47,165 nt of DNA, from the NCBI GenBank assembly GCA_949300515.1, contig CASGEP010000009.1, forward strand, positions 1 through 47,165. The letters are read 5' to 3'. This DNA comes from an uncultured bacterium. Lineage in GTDB: Bacteria > Cyanobacteriota > Vampirovibrionia > Gastranaerophilales > Gastranaerophilaceae. The position numbers were made by a program, and so were the translations under genes. The notes below the pieces were generated by a model. That model did no database searches. It had not been told where the DNA came from and saw only the letters and a list, made by a program, of their open reading frames with translations. This document shows positions 9,499-17,258 of the stretch, one piece after another; the first letter of the stretch is position 1, and the number at the start of each line of letters is the position of its first letter.

Positions 9499-10550
9499 TA
9501 GTGCACCTCATATTCCCTATCTATATCAATTTGTGTGTCAGGCTGATTATCCGCAATTCTAAAGCCTCTTGTGGCATTGAAAACCCCGAGGACCGTAGAA
9601 GCCAGAGCGCCGAAGATTAAAGTTCTGCCCAATATTTTGGAAGCATACATATATTTGCCGGGATTGCCGTTATATAAATCAAGGAAGCTGTCTTTAAGGG
9701 TAGTTGCAAAGTTTTTGCCAAGCCCGATAAGTCTTTCTCTTTTCGTACCGCACACAGGAAATATAATCGGTTTTTCAAAAGGTTCCTGAGCGGCAAGTGC
9801 AACACCGAGTGCAGCCCATATGTAAGAGCTTATGTATTTTGCACTTGTTGCTTTTACTATAATTTCTCTTACCTTGTCCTGAATTGTTTGATCCGGAGAG
9901 TTAAGGCGTGTTTTAAAGCCCATTTTTCTGGCTATTTTATCCCACCATAAAAATCTGTTGCCTTTTTGTTCGCCCATTTTATTTATAAGGTCAAAACGCG
10001 GGAAGTCTGCACTTTCAAAGACTCTGTGATATTCAACCCTTGTTAAATCCCTGTCTCCTTTGTACTCAGGAAGCTCCGTTACCACTTTTTTATAAGGCAT
10101 TTCAAGATCTACGCCGGTTTTATACTCTACCCCTTTGTTAATAAACTTTGAGCCGAGCCACTTGCCGAGCGCGTAAAAAACAACACCGTATGCCATTTTT
10201 CTGCCGGGTATTGCCGCATATGCTCTGTCCGGATTTCTGAATTTGGAATTTGCCAGATTAAACAGGGCGATAAGCGCTGCGGAGCCTGTTATATTGGGTA
10301 TTAAACCCATTGATAAAAATTCGTAAAAATTAGAGTTTCTTGAGCCCTGCATGCCTTTTGGAGCATATGTGAAAACACTGTTTACAAGCTTATCTGCGAC
10401 AATTCTTGCTCCCGTCAGAGGCGTTTTTTTAATAATTCTGTCAGAGGTGCTTGACAGTTTTTTATGCGCCTCATCGGATGCATAATAAGAATTTTGAGGC
10501 ATATTTACTAATTTTATCTGACCTGTTTGCACCTTGTTATAGGACTCCAA
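9498..10550 (-). CDS. Lineage-specific multi-span membrane protein, first gene of the GH13 unit
   Basis: 350 residues from a TTG at 10550; no strong ribosome-binding site is seen, and an internal ATG at residue 17 is an alternative start. Hydrophobic segments: SMGLIPNITGSAALIALFNLA (about 92-112), RKMAYGVVFYALGKWLG (about 127-143), YIWAALGVALAA (about 242-253) and a C-terminal LIFGALASTVLGVF (about 313-326). No known family was recognised. It is the promoter-proximal gene of the minus-strand unit that includes the 866-residue protein and two GH13 enzymes. The TAATG junction with the next gene indicates coupled translation. A membrane partner of a glucan-processing complex is a guess from synteny. 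Confidence 0.7.
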   Translation of the reverse strand: MESYNKVQTGQIKLVNMPQNSYYASDEAHKKLSSTSDRIIKKTPLTGARIVADKLVNSVFTYAPKGMQGSRNSNFYEFLSMGLIPNITGSAALIALFNLANSKFRNPDRAYAAIPGRKMAYGVVFYALGKWLGSKFINKGVEYKTGVDLEMPYKKVVTELPEYKGDRDLTRVEYHRVFESADFPRFDLINKMGEQKGNRFLWWDKIARKMGFKTRLNSPDQTIQDKVREIIVKATSAKYISSYIWAALGVALAAQEPFEKPIIFPVCGTKRERLIGLGKNFATTLKDSFLDLYNGNPGKYMYASKILGRTLIFGALASTVLGVFNATRGFRIADNQPDTQIDIDREYEVH

Positions 10551-10689
10551 AAACTAACACACACGTTAATGAAAAAGCCTGAATGAAAATATTTGATAGT
10601 AATTTTAAAAAAAATTTACATTGTTTAACAAACATTTTTGCTTTTCACCAACAACAATACTAAATGTAGATAAATCCTTAAAAATTTTG

Positions 10690-10695
10690 TAGAAT
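10690..10695 (+). promoter_or_regulatory. -10 box of a probable leaderless promoter (STAND/TPR gene)
   Basis: TAGAAT ends 6 nt before the ATG at 10702. No Shine-Dalgarno sequence lies between them, so transcription would start at or next to the start codon. No convincing -35 was seen. Confidence 0.45.
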
Positions 10696-10701
10696 AATTA
10701 T

Positions 10702-13053
10702 ATGGAAACATCTGATTTTCAATTTAGTAATGAAATTATAGACAAAATAAATTATTTTTACAACTCGTCAGATGAGCTATTGCTTTTGTGCGGTTTTTCA
10801 GGTTGTGCAAAAAGCGAAATTCTATACAAAACTTTAGAAAATCTTGACGAGGATACTCTTGTCTTTAAGCATTTATGTTTTGAAAACACTGCTATTGACG
10901 ACTTTCTTTTAAATTTTTACGATTCTTTCAGAAAATTTTCTCTTGAGAAAAAAGTTAGTCTGAAAAAAACCATGGGGGAAAGTTTTAAAAACAAAGTAAG
11001 CTTTTATTTTAAAAATATTGATAAAAGATGCATTATTGTAATTGATAATTTTGAACTTGCGGATACAAATACGGAGATTTTAAACTTTCTTGCGCACATC
11101 GCAAGTTTTGAAAACACAAAAGTAGTGCTTATCTCAAGGAACAATAACATTGATTTTTTCCTGAGCGAAAATATACCCGCTCAGGTAATAGAAATTAAGC
11201 CTGATACAAAAGAGGTTTTTATAGAAAAACTTGAAAACGAAAATGTCAGCGAAGATGAGGACACTCTCGATAAATTGTATGAACTCACGGGCGGGCACAG
11301 TTTGTATTTAAGGATGGTTTTAAGATACTCGCAGATTACGGGGCTTAAAATATCCGAGCTTTTGGGCGAATTTAAAAAACGAAGCGAATCATTCAGCGAT
11401 TTTGTAATTTTAAAGCTTGTATCCCTTGTGCCGAGCGCATATTTTACGATTATAAAAAATTTGAGCGCCCTAAACCATGCCGTGAGTATCGATTTTATCG
11501 ACAGCTACAACCTTGGCGACACAAGGCAAATCGAATATCTTGAAAGAAATTATCTAATCTCAAGAGTGGATAACGACATTATTTTAAGAAATTATTTTAA
11601 ACAGTATTTTTTATCCACCCTGTCTTTGCAGGAAAGATACGGAATATATACAAGACTTGTTGAAATATACGAACAGGAGCTTGCAAAAAGTCCGCGGGAC
11701 AGGATTTTAAGACTTTCAAGAGAAAGCATAAGGAAACAGGTCGAAGCCGTCAAAAAAAATATTCCCTCCCTTGGCAAGCAGGCAGCCATTAACAAAAGCA
11801 ACTTTTCATACATTTCCCTTGCACAGGAAGGCTCAAACCCCTGGTTTAACACAAAAGAAATAGACAGAAAACAAAAATACCTGGACAAAAAAAGAGAGCT
11901 GCAAAACAAAAAACTCACCCCCAAAAAAGAATTTATGAGCGAAGAGGATGCCCTTATACTAAAAGAATACAGAAGAAGAAAATACGAGCAGGAAAAAATG
12001 GAACGCCTTGAAAATGAGGAGTTCAATTTCCTTGAAGAATTTAAAAAAGCCGACGAGCTTGAGCAAAATTACCAGTTTGCACAGGCAAATGAAATACTCT
12101 CGCGGCTGAAGGGCAAAACAAACGACGAAAAAACCAAAATAGAAATTTTAGAGCACTTAGCACACAACAGTGAAAAAATGAACAACTACGAAAATGCTCT
12201 TAACTACTACACTCAGGTAAGCTCGCTGCATCTTTTAATTGGCGATTATGAAAAATATTTCAGAACAGTACTTGAAATTGCAAACCTATACAAGAATTTA
12301 TACAGGTTTGCAAGCGCAAAAGAGGAATATCTCAAAATCATAAATTCCGATAAAATTTCCGATAATCGCATAAAAACAAGCGCTTATCTGGGATTAGGGG
12401 ATATTTTTGAAAGCGAAAATTCTATAAACGAAGCGCTTAAATATTACAGACTCGCAGGAGATTTTGCAGACAAAAACGACATTTCCATGCTTTGTGAAAT
12501 ATACTACAAAACCGCAATATTATACGATGATATGCAAGATTTTAACAATGCTGCAGAATTCTATTTAAAAAATATAACAGCAAGCGACAATACTATTCAA
12601 AACAGGTGGTTTTCACAAAGCTGCATCAATTTAGGGCTTATTTATTCTTATCAAAATAACACCGATGAAGCAAAAAAATATATTTCATTGGCGCTTGAAA
12701 AAGACAGAAAAGAGGAAAACCCCTCAGGTATATATTTTGCAGCACGTGAGCTTTCAAAAATATATGAACATGAAAGCTTTGAGATTGCACAAGAATATAT
12801 GCAAGAGGCGCTAAAATGTGCAAAAGACTTGCATGACGAATTTAAAGAAGCCTTTGCATATTTAGAGCTGGGCGACTTGTATTATAACTACAATCAGGAC
12901 GAGCTTGCGCTTGAGTGTTTCTTCAGGGCAAAAGCAGCTCTTGGGGCAAATATTTTGGAAGAAAACGAACAAATAATAAACCAGAGAATAAACGATATGA
13001 AAATAAAAATGCTTCCCGCGGTTTTTGCAAGAATTGAGGAAAAATATGTTTAG
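10702..13053 (+). CDS. STAND-like NTPase with C-terminal TPR repeats
   Basis: 783 residues. Residues 31-38 (GFSGCAKS) form a P-loop in which the usual Gly before Lys is Ala. CIIVIDNFELAD (about 110-120) is a Walker B strand and VVLISRNNN (about 140) looks like the sensor strand of STAND/NACHT-type ATPases. A winged-helix-like segment follows, then a highly charged coiled coil (about 380-450) and a run of tetratricopeptide repeats to the end (for example ALNYYTQVSSL, EALKYYRLAGDFA, NNAAEFYLKNI). The family usually acts as a signal-gated switch or scaffold. No effector domain is present. The stop overlaps the rsmG start by 8 bp, so it is probably co-transcribed with rsmG. It starts directly after a -10 box, with no ribosome-binding site. 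Confidence 0.72.
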   Translation: METSDFQFSNEIIDKINYFYNSSDELLLLCGFSGCAKSEILYKTLENLDEDTLVFKHLCFENTAIDDFLLNFYDSFRKFSLEKKVSLKKTMGESFKNKVSFYFKNIDKRCIIVIDNFELADTNTEILNFLAHIASFENTKVVLISRNNNIDFFLSENIPAQVIEIKPDTKEVFIEKLENENVSEDEDTLDKLYELTGGHSLYLRMVLRYSQITGLKISELLGEFKKRSESFSDFVILKLVSLVPSAYFTIIKNLSALNHAVSIDFIDSYNLGDTRQIEYLERNYLISRVDNDIILRNYFKQYFLSTLSLQERYGIYTRLVEIYEQELAKSPRDRILRLSRESIRKQVEAVKKNIPSLGKQAAINKSNFSYISLAQEGSNPWFNTKEIDRKQKYLDKKRELQNKKLTPKKEFMSEEDALILKEYRRRKYEQEKMERLENEEFNFLEEFKKADELEQNYQFAQANEILSRLKGKTNDEKTKIEILEHLAHNSEKMNNYENALNYYTQVSSLHLLIGDYEKYFRTVLEIANLYKNLYRFASAKEEYLKIINSDKISDNRIKTSAYLGLGDIFESENSINEALKYYRLAGDFADKNDISMLCEIYYKTAILYDDMQDFNNAAEFYLKNITASDNTIQNRWFSQSCINLGLIYSYQNNTDEAKKYISLALEKDRKEENPSGIYFAARELSKIYEHESFEIAQEYMQEALKCAKDLHDEFKEAFAYLELGDLYYNYNQDELALECFFRAKAALGANILEENEQIINQRINDMKIKMLPAVFARIEEKYV

Positions 13054-13675
13054 CGATAAAAACCTTGAACTTTTAAAAAATGAATTTAACATTGAACCGA
13101 ACAAAAACACCGTTGAAAAATTAAACTTGTGGCACAAGCTTTTTATCGAATACAATTCACACACAAATCTTATGAGTGCAAATGACACAAAGGTTCTTTT
13201 TGAAAAACATGTTTTTGACTCGCTTGCAATTTTAAAATGGGATGAATTTAACCCGAACAAAAAACAAAAAATCCTTGATGTCGGCACAGGCGGCGGTTTT
13301 CCATCCGTAATTCTTGCACTTTTTTTCCCTGAACTTGAAATTGTCGCAAACGATTCCAGGATGAAAAAAATTAATTTTATCATAGACATAAAAGCGGAAT
13401 TAGACATAAAAAATTTGAAAATTTCTTATGCAAGAATTGAAGACTTAGAGCCGCTAAACTGCGACATTGTTATATCTCGAGCAGTCGGTACAATTAAAAA
13501 CGTCCTAAGACTTTCTAAAAAACACATAAAAGAGGGCGGATATTTTATAATTTACAAGTCAAAAACCCTTGAAGAAGAATTAGAGCAAATTAAAGACCAC
13601 AAAGCGCAAATTGTCAGCTATAAGCTGCCTCTAAAGGAAAATTTTGAAAGACATCTTGCAATTATTAAACAATAG
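13046..13675 (+). CDS. rsmG: 16S rRNA (guanine-N7)-methyltransferase RsmG
   Basis: 209 residues from the ATG at 13046, chosen over an in-frame TTG at 13025 because GAGG sits 6 nt upstream of the ATG. The SAM-binding motif LDVGTGGGFPSV is the GidB/RsmG hallmark, and YNSHTNLMSA and ISRAVGTI are also typical. RsmG methylates N7 of G527 (E. coli numbering) in 16S rRNA, and its loss gives low-level streptomycin resistance in several bacteria. The length matches the family (about 205-240). It overlaps the preceding NTPase gene by 8 bp. Confidence 0.95.
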   Translation: MFSDKNLELLKNEFNIEPNKNTVEKLNLWHKLFIEYNSHTNLMSANDTKVLFEKHVFDSLAILKWDEFNPNKKQKILDVGTGGGFPSVILALFFPELEIVANDSRMKKINFIIDIKAELDIKNLKISYARIEDLEPLNCDIVISRAVGTIKNVLRLSKKHIKEGGYFIIYKSKTLEEELEQIKDHKAQIVSYKLPLKENFERHLAIIKQ

Positions 13676-13709
13676 TTTATAAGGAACATATACTATAAAA
13701 CTTCGTCTA

Positions 13710-13740
13710 TCCTCCAAAAGACTATACTTTATTTGGAGGA
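13710..13740 (+). promoter_or_regulatory. Hairpin sequestering the ribosome-binding site of the sigma factor
   Basis: TCCTCCAAA at 13710-13718 is perfectly complementary to TTTGGAGGA at 13732-13740 (9 bp, 13-nt loop). The 3' arm contains the GGAGGA Shine-Dalgarno sequence of the sigma factor, 8 nt before its TTG start, so folding would hide the ribosome-binding site completely. A TATAAA at 13694-13699 could be the -10 that puts the hairpin in the leader. A TATACT in the loop (13724-13729) could instead start transcription inside the structure and bypass it. Confidence 0.6.
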
Positions 13741-13748
13741 GTAGTATT

Positions 13749-14684
13749 TTGGGTATTAATATTTGTGAGCATAAAGAAGATATATTATTAGAAAATTATT
13801 TGGAAGAAGAAGAGCAAGAGGAGATAAAAACTTTTTCCACTATTGCAAATAAAGATGAAATTTTGCAAATGTACTTAAAAGACATCGGGCGGGTAAAACT
13901 TTTGAACAGAAACTCTGAAATAGCACTTGGAAAAACAATAAAAGAAGGAAGCAGAAAAGAGGCGCAAATAGCCAAAAAGAAGCTTGTACAGGCAAATTTA
14001 AGACTTGTTGTATCTATTGCCAAAAAATACACCGGTCAGGGAATTTTATTTATGGACCTTGTGCAGGAAGGCTCTCTGGGGCTTATTAAAGCGGCACAAA
14101 GGTTTGATTATACAAAAGGGTTTAAGTTTTCAACTTATGCAACCTGGTGGATAAAACAAACCATAATCCGCGCCATAGCTAACTCGTCACGCTCGATAAG
14201 AATTCCCGTACATATGAGCGATAAGATAAGAACACTCAAAAAAGCCATTGTAAAATTGAGCGTTCAAAAAGGTTTTGAGCCAAGTGATGAAGAGTTGAGC
14301 GATTATTTAAAAATTGATATAAAGAAAGTTAAATCAATAAAAAGAGCTATGATAAAAGAACCGGTAAGCCTTGATACACCCGTGGCACAGGATTTATGTC
14401 TTGAAGATTATATCTCGGACAGCGAAAACAAGCTGCCTGAGATAAGCACGGAAAAAGAATTTTTAAACAAAGATATAATAAGCATTTTAGACATTTTAAA
14501 CAGAAAGGAGAGATTTATTATCTTAAACCGCTTCGGTTTAGGGGGGCGCAAAACAAAAACTCTGGAGGAGCTGGGGAGGATTTTAGGCTTTTCAAAAGAG
14601 CGTATAAGACAGATTGAAAACGAAGCGCTAAAAAAACTGAGGCGCTCTAACGAAGCAAAAAGCCTGAAAGATTACTTAGGTTAG
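13749..14684 (+). CDS. RNA polymerase sigma-70 family factor, RpoD/SigA type
   Basis: 311 residues from a TTG start with a strong GGAGGA site 8 nt upstream. Region 1.2 (MYLKDIGRVKLLNRNSEIAL), region 2 (NLRLVVSIAKKY, FMDLVQEGSLGLIKAAQRFDY, KFSTYATWWIKQTI) and the region 3 start (RSIRIPVHM) are clear. Region 4.2 shows the helix-turn-helix LEELGRILGFSKERIRQIE. This is the group 1/2 pattern recognising TTGACA/TATAAT promoters. It is shorter than most housekeeping factors and has no region 1.1, so it may be the primary factor of a reduced lineage or a group 2 paralogue; the window cannot decide. The combination of a TTG start and an occluded ribosome-binding site suggests translational control. 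Confidence 0.9.
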   Translation: MGINICEHKEDILLENYLEEEEQEEIKTFSTIANKDEILQMYLKDIGRVKLLNRNSEIALGKTIKEGSRKEAQIAKKKLVQANLRLVVSIAKKYTGQGILFMDLVQEGSLGLIKAAQRFDYTKGFKFSTYATWWIKQTIIRAIANSSRSIRIPVHMSDKIRTLKKAIVKLSVQKGFEPSDEELSDYLKIDIKKVKSIKRAMIKEPVSLDTPVAQDLCLEDYISDSENKLPEISTEKEFLNKDIISILDILNRKERFIILNRFGLGGRKTKTLEELGRILGFSKERIRQIENEALKKLRRSNEAKSLKDYLG

Positions 14685-14710
14685 CAATGTAAAAGCAGGG
14701 AAAAATATGC

Positions 14711-14716
14711 TACAAT
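14711..14716 (+). promoter_or_regulatory. -10 box of a probable leaderless promoter (ABC ATPase)
   Basis: TACAAT ends 7 nt before the ATG at 14724, with no Shine-Dalgarno sequence between. The -35 region is weak. Confidence 0.4.
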
Positions 14717-14723
14717 CAGTTTT

Positions 14724-15506
14724 ATGGAAAATCTTGTTGAGATAAAAGACCTCTATAAAACTTACAGCGAAAACACGGGGCTCTTTAGTTCAAAAAAAGA
14801 GCCCGTACATGCGCTTGAGGGAATAAATCTTGAAATTAAAAAAGGCGAAATTTTAGCCCTTGTGGGTGAATCCGGCTGCGGAAAGTCGACACTCGGCAAC
14901 TGCATTTTAAAACTCATCGAGGCAAGCTCGGGCGAGATTTTCTTTAAAGGGGAAAATATTTTAAATTACGATAAAAAACAAACAAAAAACTTCAGAAAAT
15001 CTGCCCAAATGATTTTTCAAAACCCGTATTCAAGCCTAAATCCCAAAATGAAAATAGAAGAAATCCTAAACGAGCCCCTTAAAATCCACAGAGAAAAAAA
15101 TATTAAAGAAAGAGTGCTTGAAATTGTTTCCATGTGCGGGCTAAATCAAAACGACCTGAAAAAATACCCGCATGAGTTTTCGGGCGGACAGAGGCAGAGG
15201 ATTGCAATTGCACGCGCACTTGTATTAAAACCGGAATTTATCGTTGCGGATGAGCCTATCTCGGCGCTTGATGTGAGTATTGCGGCGCAGATTATTAACC
15301 TTTTGATTGAACTTAGAGAAAAGTTAAACCTTACAATTCTTTTTATCTCTCATGATTTAAACATTGTAAGATACATAAGCACAAGAATAGCGGTATTAAA
15401 CAAAGGCAAAATCGTGGAGCTGGGCAATACGGATGAAATATTTGCAAACCCCAAAGATGACTATACAAAGCTGCTTCTGGGTTCAATACCCAAAATAGAG
15501 CTTTAG
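14724..15506 (+). CDS. ABC transporter ATP-binding protein, oligopeptide/dipeptide (OppF/DppF) type
   Basis: 260 residues. Walker A GESGCGKST, Q-loop FQNPYSSLNP, signature SGGQRQRIAIARAL, Walker B FIVADEP with D-loop SALD, and H-loop FISHD are all intact. The Opp/Dpp-specific stretch NPYSSLNPKMKI and the C-terminal DDYTKLLLGSIP (divergent from the usual HPYTKALL) place it with OppF/DppF ATPases that energise peptide or nickel uptake. No permease, binding protein or partner OppD lies next to it, so it is an orphan within this window. It ends 4 bp into the convergent queE gene, with no terminator between. No ribosome-binding site is seen. Confidence 0.88.
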   Translation: MENLVEIKDLYKTYSENTGLFSSKKEPVHALEGINLEIKKGEILALVGESGCGKSTLGNCILKLIEASSGEIFFKGENILNYDKKQTKNFRKSAQMIFQNPYSSLNPKMKIEEILNEPLKIHREKNIKERVLEIVSMCGLNQNDLKKYPHEFSGGQRQRIAIARALVLKPEFIVADEPISALDVSIAAQIINLLIELREKLNLTILFISHDLNIVRYISTRIAVLNKGKIVELGNTDEIFANPKDDYTKLLLGSIPKIEL

Positions 15507-16171
15507 CGTATGTTTAAAAACTTGTGCACCTGCGGGATAAGACGGATATTTTTATATTTATCGTAAAATTTGTTGAAAATATCCTCTATATCAAGATTTT
15601 TATCCTGAGGCATTTTTGGCTGCAAAACAAGCAGAATACCGTATTTTTTTGCAAGAGCCGAGGCTTCGTTTATCTCCGAATTTGTTATGTTCTCATCAAA
15701 TACGACTTTTGCAAAAACTTCTTTTTGTTTTGCAATACTTATAAAATCATCAAAAGTTATAAGGCTAAATCTTATGCCTGTAGCACTTTTTAATTTAATA
15801 TCCATAGACACAATATCAACGTAATCAATAACTTTTTTCAGTTCATTTGCATTTGTACCGTTAGTTTCAAGGTATATTTTTTTATTTAATCTGTTTTTAT
15901 ATTTTCTTAAAAATTCACACAGAAAATCCGCCTCCAAAAGCGGCTCTCCGCCTGTAAAACTAATCGTTTTAACATCACTTTGTTTTAGTTTTTCAAAAAA
16001 CTCGTCAAAGTTATAGTCCCTTGAAGCGTTGTCGCACAAAAAATCCGTATCACAGTATCTGCAGCTTAAATTGCACCTTGTAGTGCGCACAAAAAGCTGT
16101 TTTTCGCCGACATAAGGACCCTCGCCCTGAATTGACTCAAAAATCTCTTTAATTGTAATTTTGTCTGCCAT
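15503..16171 (-). CDS. queE: 7-carboxy-7-deazaguanine synthase QueE
   Basis: 222 residues. The radical-SAM cysteines C33, C37 and C40 are in CNLSCRYC, preceded by FESIQGEGPYVGEKQLFVR, the QueE substrate-binding signature, and followed by SFTGGEPLL. QueE converts 6-carboxytetrahydropterin to 7-carboxy-7-deazaguanine in queuosine (preQ0) biosynthesis. The length is normal. No other queuosine gene is in the window. The start overlaps the upstream dnaJ-like gene by 23 bp, so the two are probably one transcript. Confidence 0.94.
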   Translation of the reverse strand: MADKITIKEIFESIQGEGPYVGEKQLFVRTTRCNLSCRYCDTDFLCDNASRDYNFDEFFEKLKQSDVKTISFTGGEPLLEADFLCEFLRKYKNRLNKKIYLETNGTNANELKKVIDYVDIVSMDIKLKSATGIRFSLITFDDFISIAKQKEVFAKVVFDENITNSEINEASALAKKYGILLVLQPKMPQDKNLDIEDIFNKFYDKYKNIRLIPQVHKFLNIR

Positions 16172-17153
16172 AAAAATCTTCTCTTAAAACATCGTCAAAT
16201 TCCAAGGAGAACTTACGATACATTTCAATCTCTTTATCTCGCATACAAGGCGATATGTCAATAATTACTTTTACCATAAGCGGGTCACGTTTATTTGTTT
16301 GAGCATTTAAAAAGCCGCTCTCCAAAAGTTTAAAGGTAGTATTAGTCCTTGTTTTCGGCGGAACTTTTAAAATTTTAATACCGTTATCCGGACTTGGAAT
16401 TTTTATTTCTGCCCCCAAAACTGCTTCATATGGGTTAATCGGCACTTCAAGATATGCAAGCCCTTCTAAACATTTAAAAGCGGCATTTTTTTCAATGTGG
16501 ACAATTAAGTACAAATCCCCGTTTTTACCGCCAAATTTCCCCTCCTCGCCTTCGTTTTTAATTCTTATTTTTGTATTTTCCTTAATATTTGGGGGGATTT
16601 TTACGTTAATTTTTTTATAGCTCGTTTTTTCACCGCTGCCGTTGCAAAAAGAACACTTTGATCCGTTAACAAAGCGCGCCCCAAAGCATTTTGGGCACTT
16701 TTCACTCTGCAAAATATTTACCTTTCTGCTTGTACCTTCTAATGATTCTTTAAGCGTCAGAGTAACAGAAGTTATAATGTCTTGTCCGTCAATCTTTTTG
16801 GGTGTTTTTGGGCGTTTTTTTGTTTGATTAAAATACTTATAAAAATTCTTGAAAAAGTCATTTTTCTCATAAGATTGATAGCTTGAACTTTGATATGTTT
16901 TATAAGAGCTTTTTTCTTTGTTATCTTGCTTTGTTTTTGTTTGGTTAAAACCGTATGCAAAATCATACTGAAAGCGCATATTATCATCCAGCAGAGTTTT
17001 TGCCGCAAGATTAATTTGCTTAAAAATTATCTCTGCCTCAAGAGTATGATTAACATCAGGATGATATTTGCGCGCTTTTTTTCTAAAGGCTGATTTTATC
17101 TCATCCTTTGTTGCAGTGGGTAAAATTTCTAAAATATCATAATAGCTTTTCAT
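16149..17153 (-). CDS. DnaJ-family co-chaperone with a single zinc centre
   Basis: 334 residues. N-terminal J domain with the HPD motif at 31-33, which stimulates DnaK ATPase. A Ser/Tyr/Lys-rich linker replaces the usual Gly/Phe region. The cysteine region has only two CxxC motifs (CPKC and CSFCNGSG) where canonical DnaJ has four, so one zinc site remains. Two beta-sandwich client-binding domains follow (VKIPPNIKENTKIRIKNEGE; YLEVPINPYEAVLGAEIKIPS). It is most like DnaJ but neither a standard type I nor type II protein. No dnaK is nearby. Overlaps queE by 23 bp. Confidence 0.87.
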   Translation of the reverse strand: MKSYYDILEILPTATKDEIKSAFRKKARKYHPDVNHTLEAEIIFKQINLAAKTLLDDNMRFQYDFAYGFNQTKTKQDNKEKSSYKTYQSSSYQSYEKNDFFKNFYKYFNQTKKRPKTPKKIDGQDIITSVTLTLKESLEGTSRKVNILQSEKCPKCFGARFVNGSKCSFCNGSGEKTSYKKINVKIPPNIKENTKIRIKNEGEEGKFGGKNGDLYLIVHIEKNAAFKCLEGLAYLEVPINPYEAVLGAEIKIPSPDNGIKILKVPPKTRTNTTFKLLESGFLNAQTNKRDPLMVKVIIDISPCMRDKEIEMYRKFSLEFDDVLREDFYGRQNYN

Positions 17154-17210
17154 TTGTTTTTGATTTTAATGACATTTTAAAAAAAATCCAATTGTACAAC
17201 TAATTAAAAA

Positions 17211-17234
17211 GCGGTCGGATATTTACCCGACCGC
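17211..17234 (-). terminator. Rho-independent terminator downstream of the nucleotidyltransferase gene
   Basis: GCGGTCGG (17211-17218) pairs with CCGACCGC (17227-17234). Read on the minus strand, the stem is followed by TTTTT, 25 bp after the nucleotidyltransferase stop codon. Confidence 0.8.
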
Positions 17235-17258
17235 AAAATTGCACTCCACAAGGGAACT

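Noticed and set aside
11592-12026. 144-codon minus-strand frame in the TPR protein gene
   Set aside because: Ser/Leu-rich antisense shadow of the charged coiled coil.
10702-13053. STAND-like NTPase as a phage-defence (Avs-type) gene
   Set aside because: No effector domain or defence neighbours; it is co-transcribed with rsmG.
12862-13407. 181-codon antisense open frame across the NTPase end and rsmG
   Set aside because: Antisense to two well-supported genes, composition unlike neighbouring proteins, no ribosome-binding site.
13724-13729. TATACT as the sole promoter of the sigma gene
   Set aside because: Possible, but it has no recognisable -35 and lies inside the hairpin loop; noted only as an alternative start.
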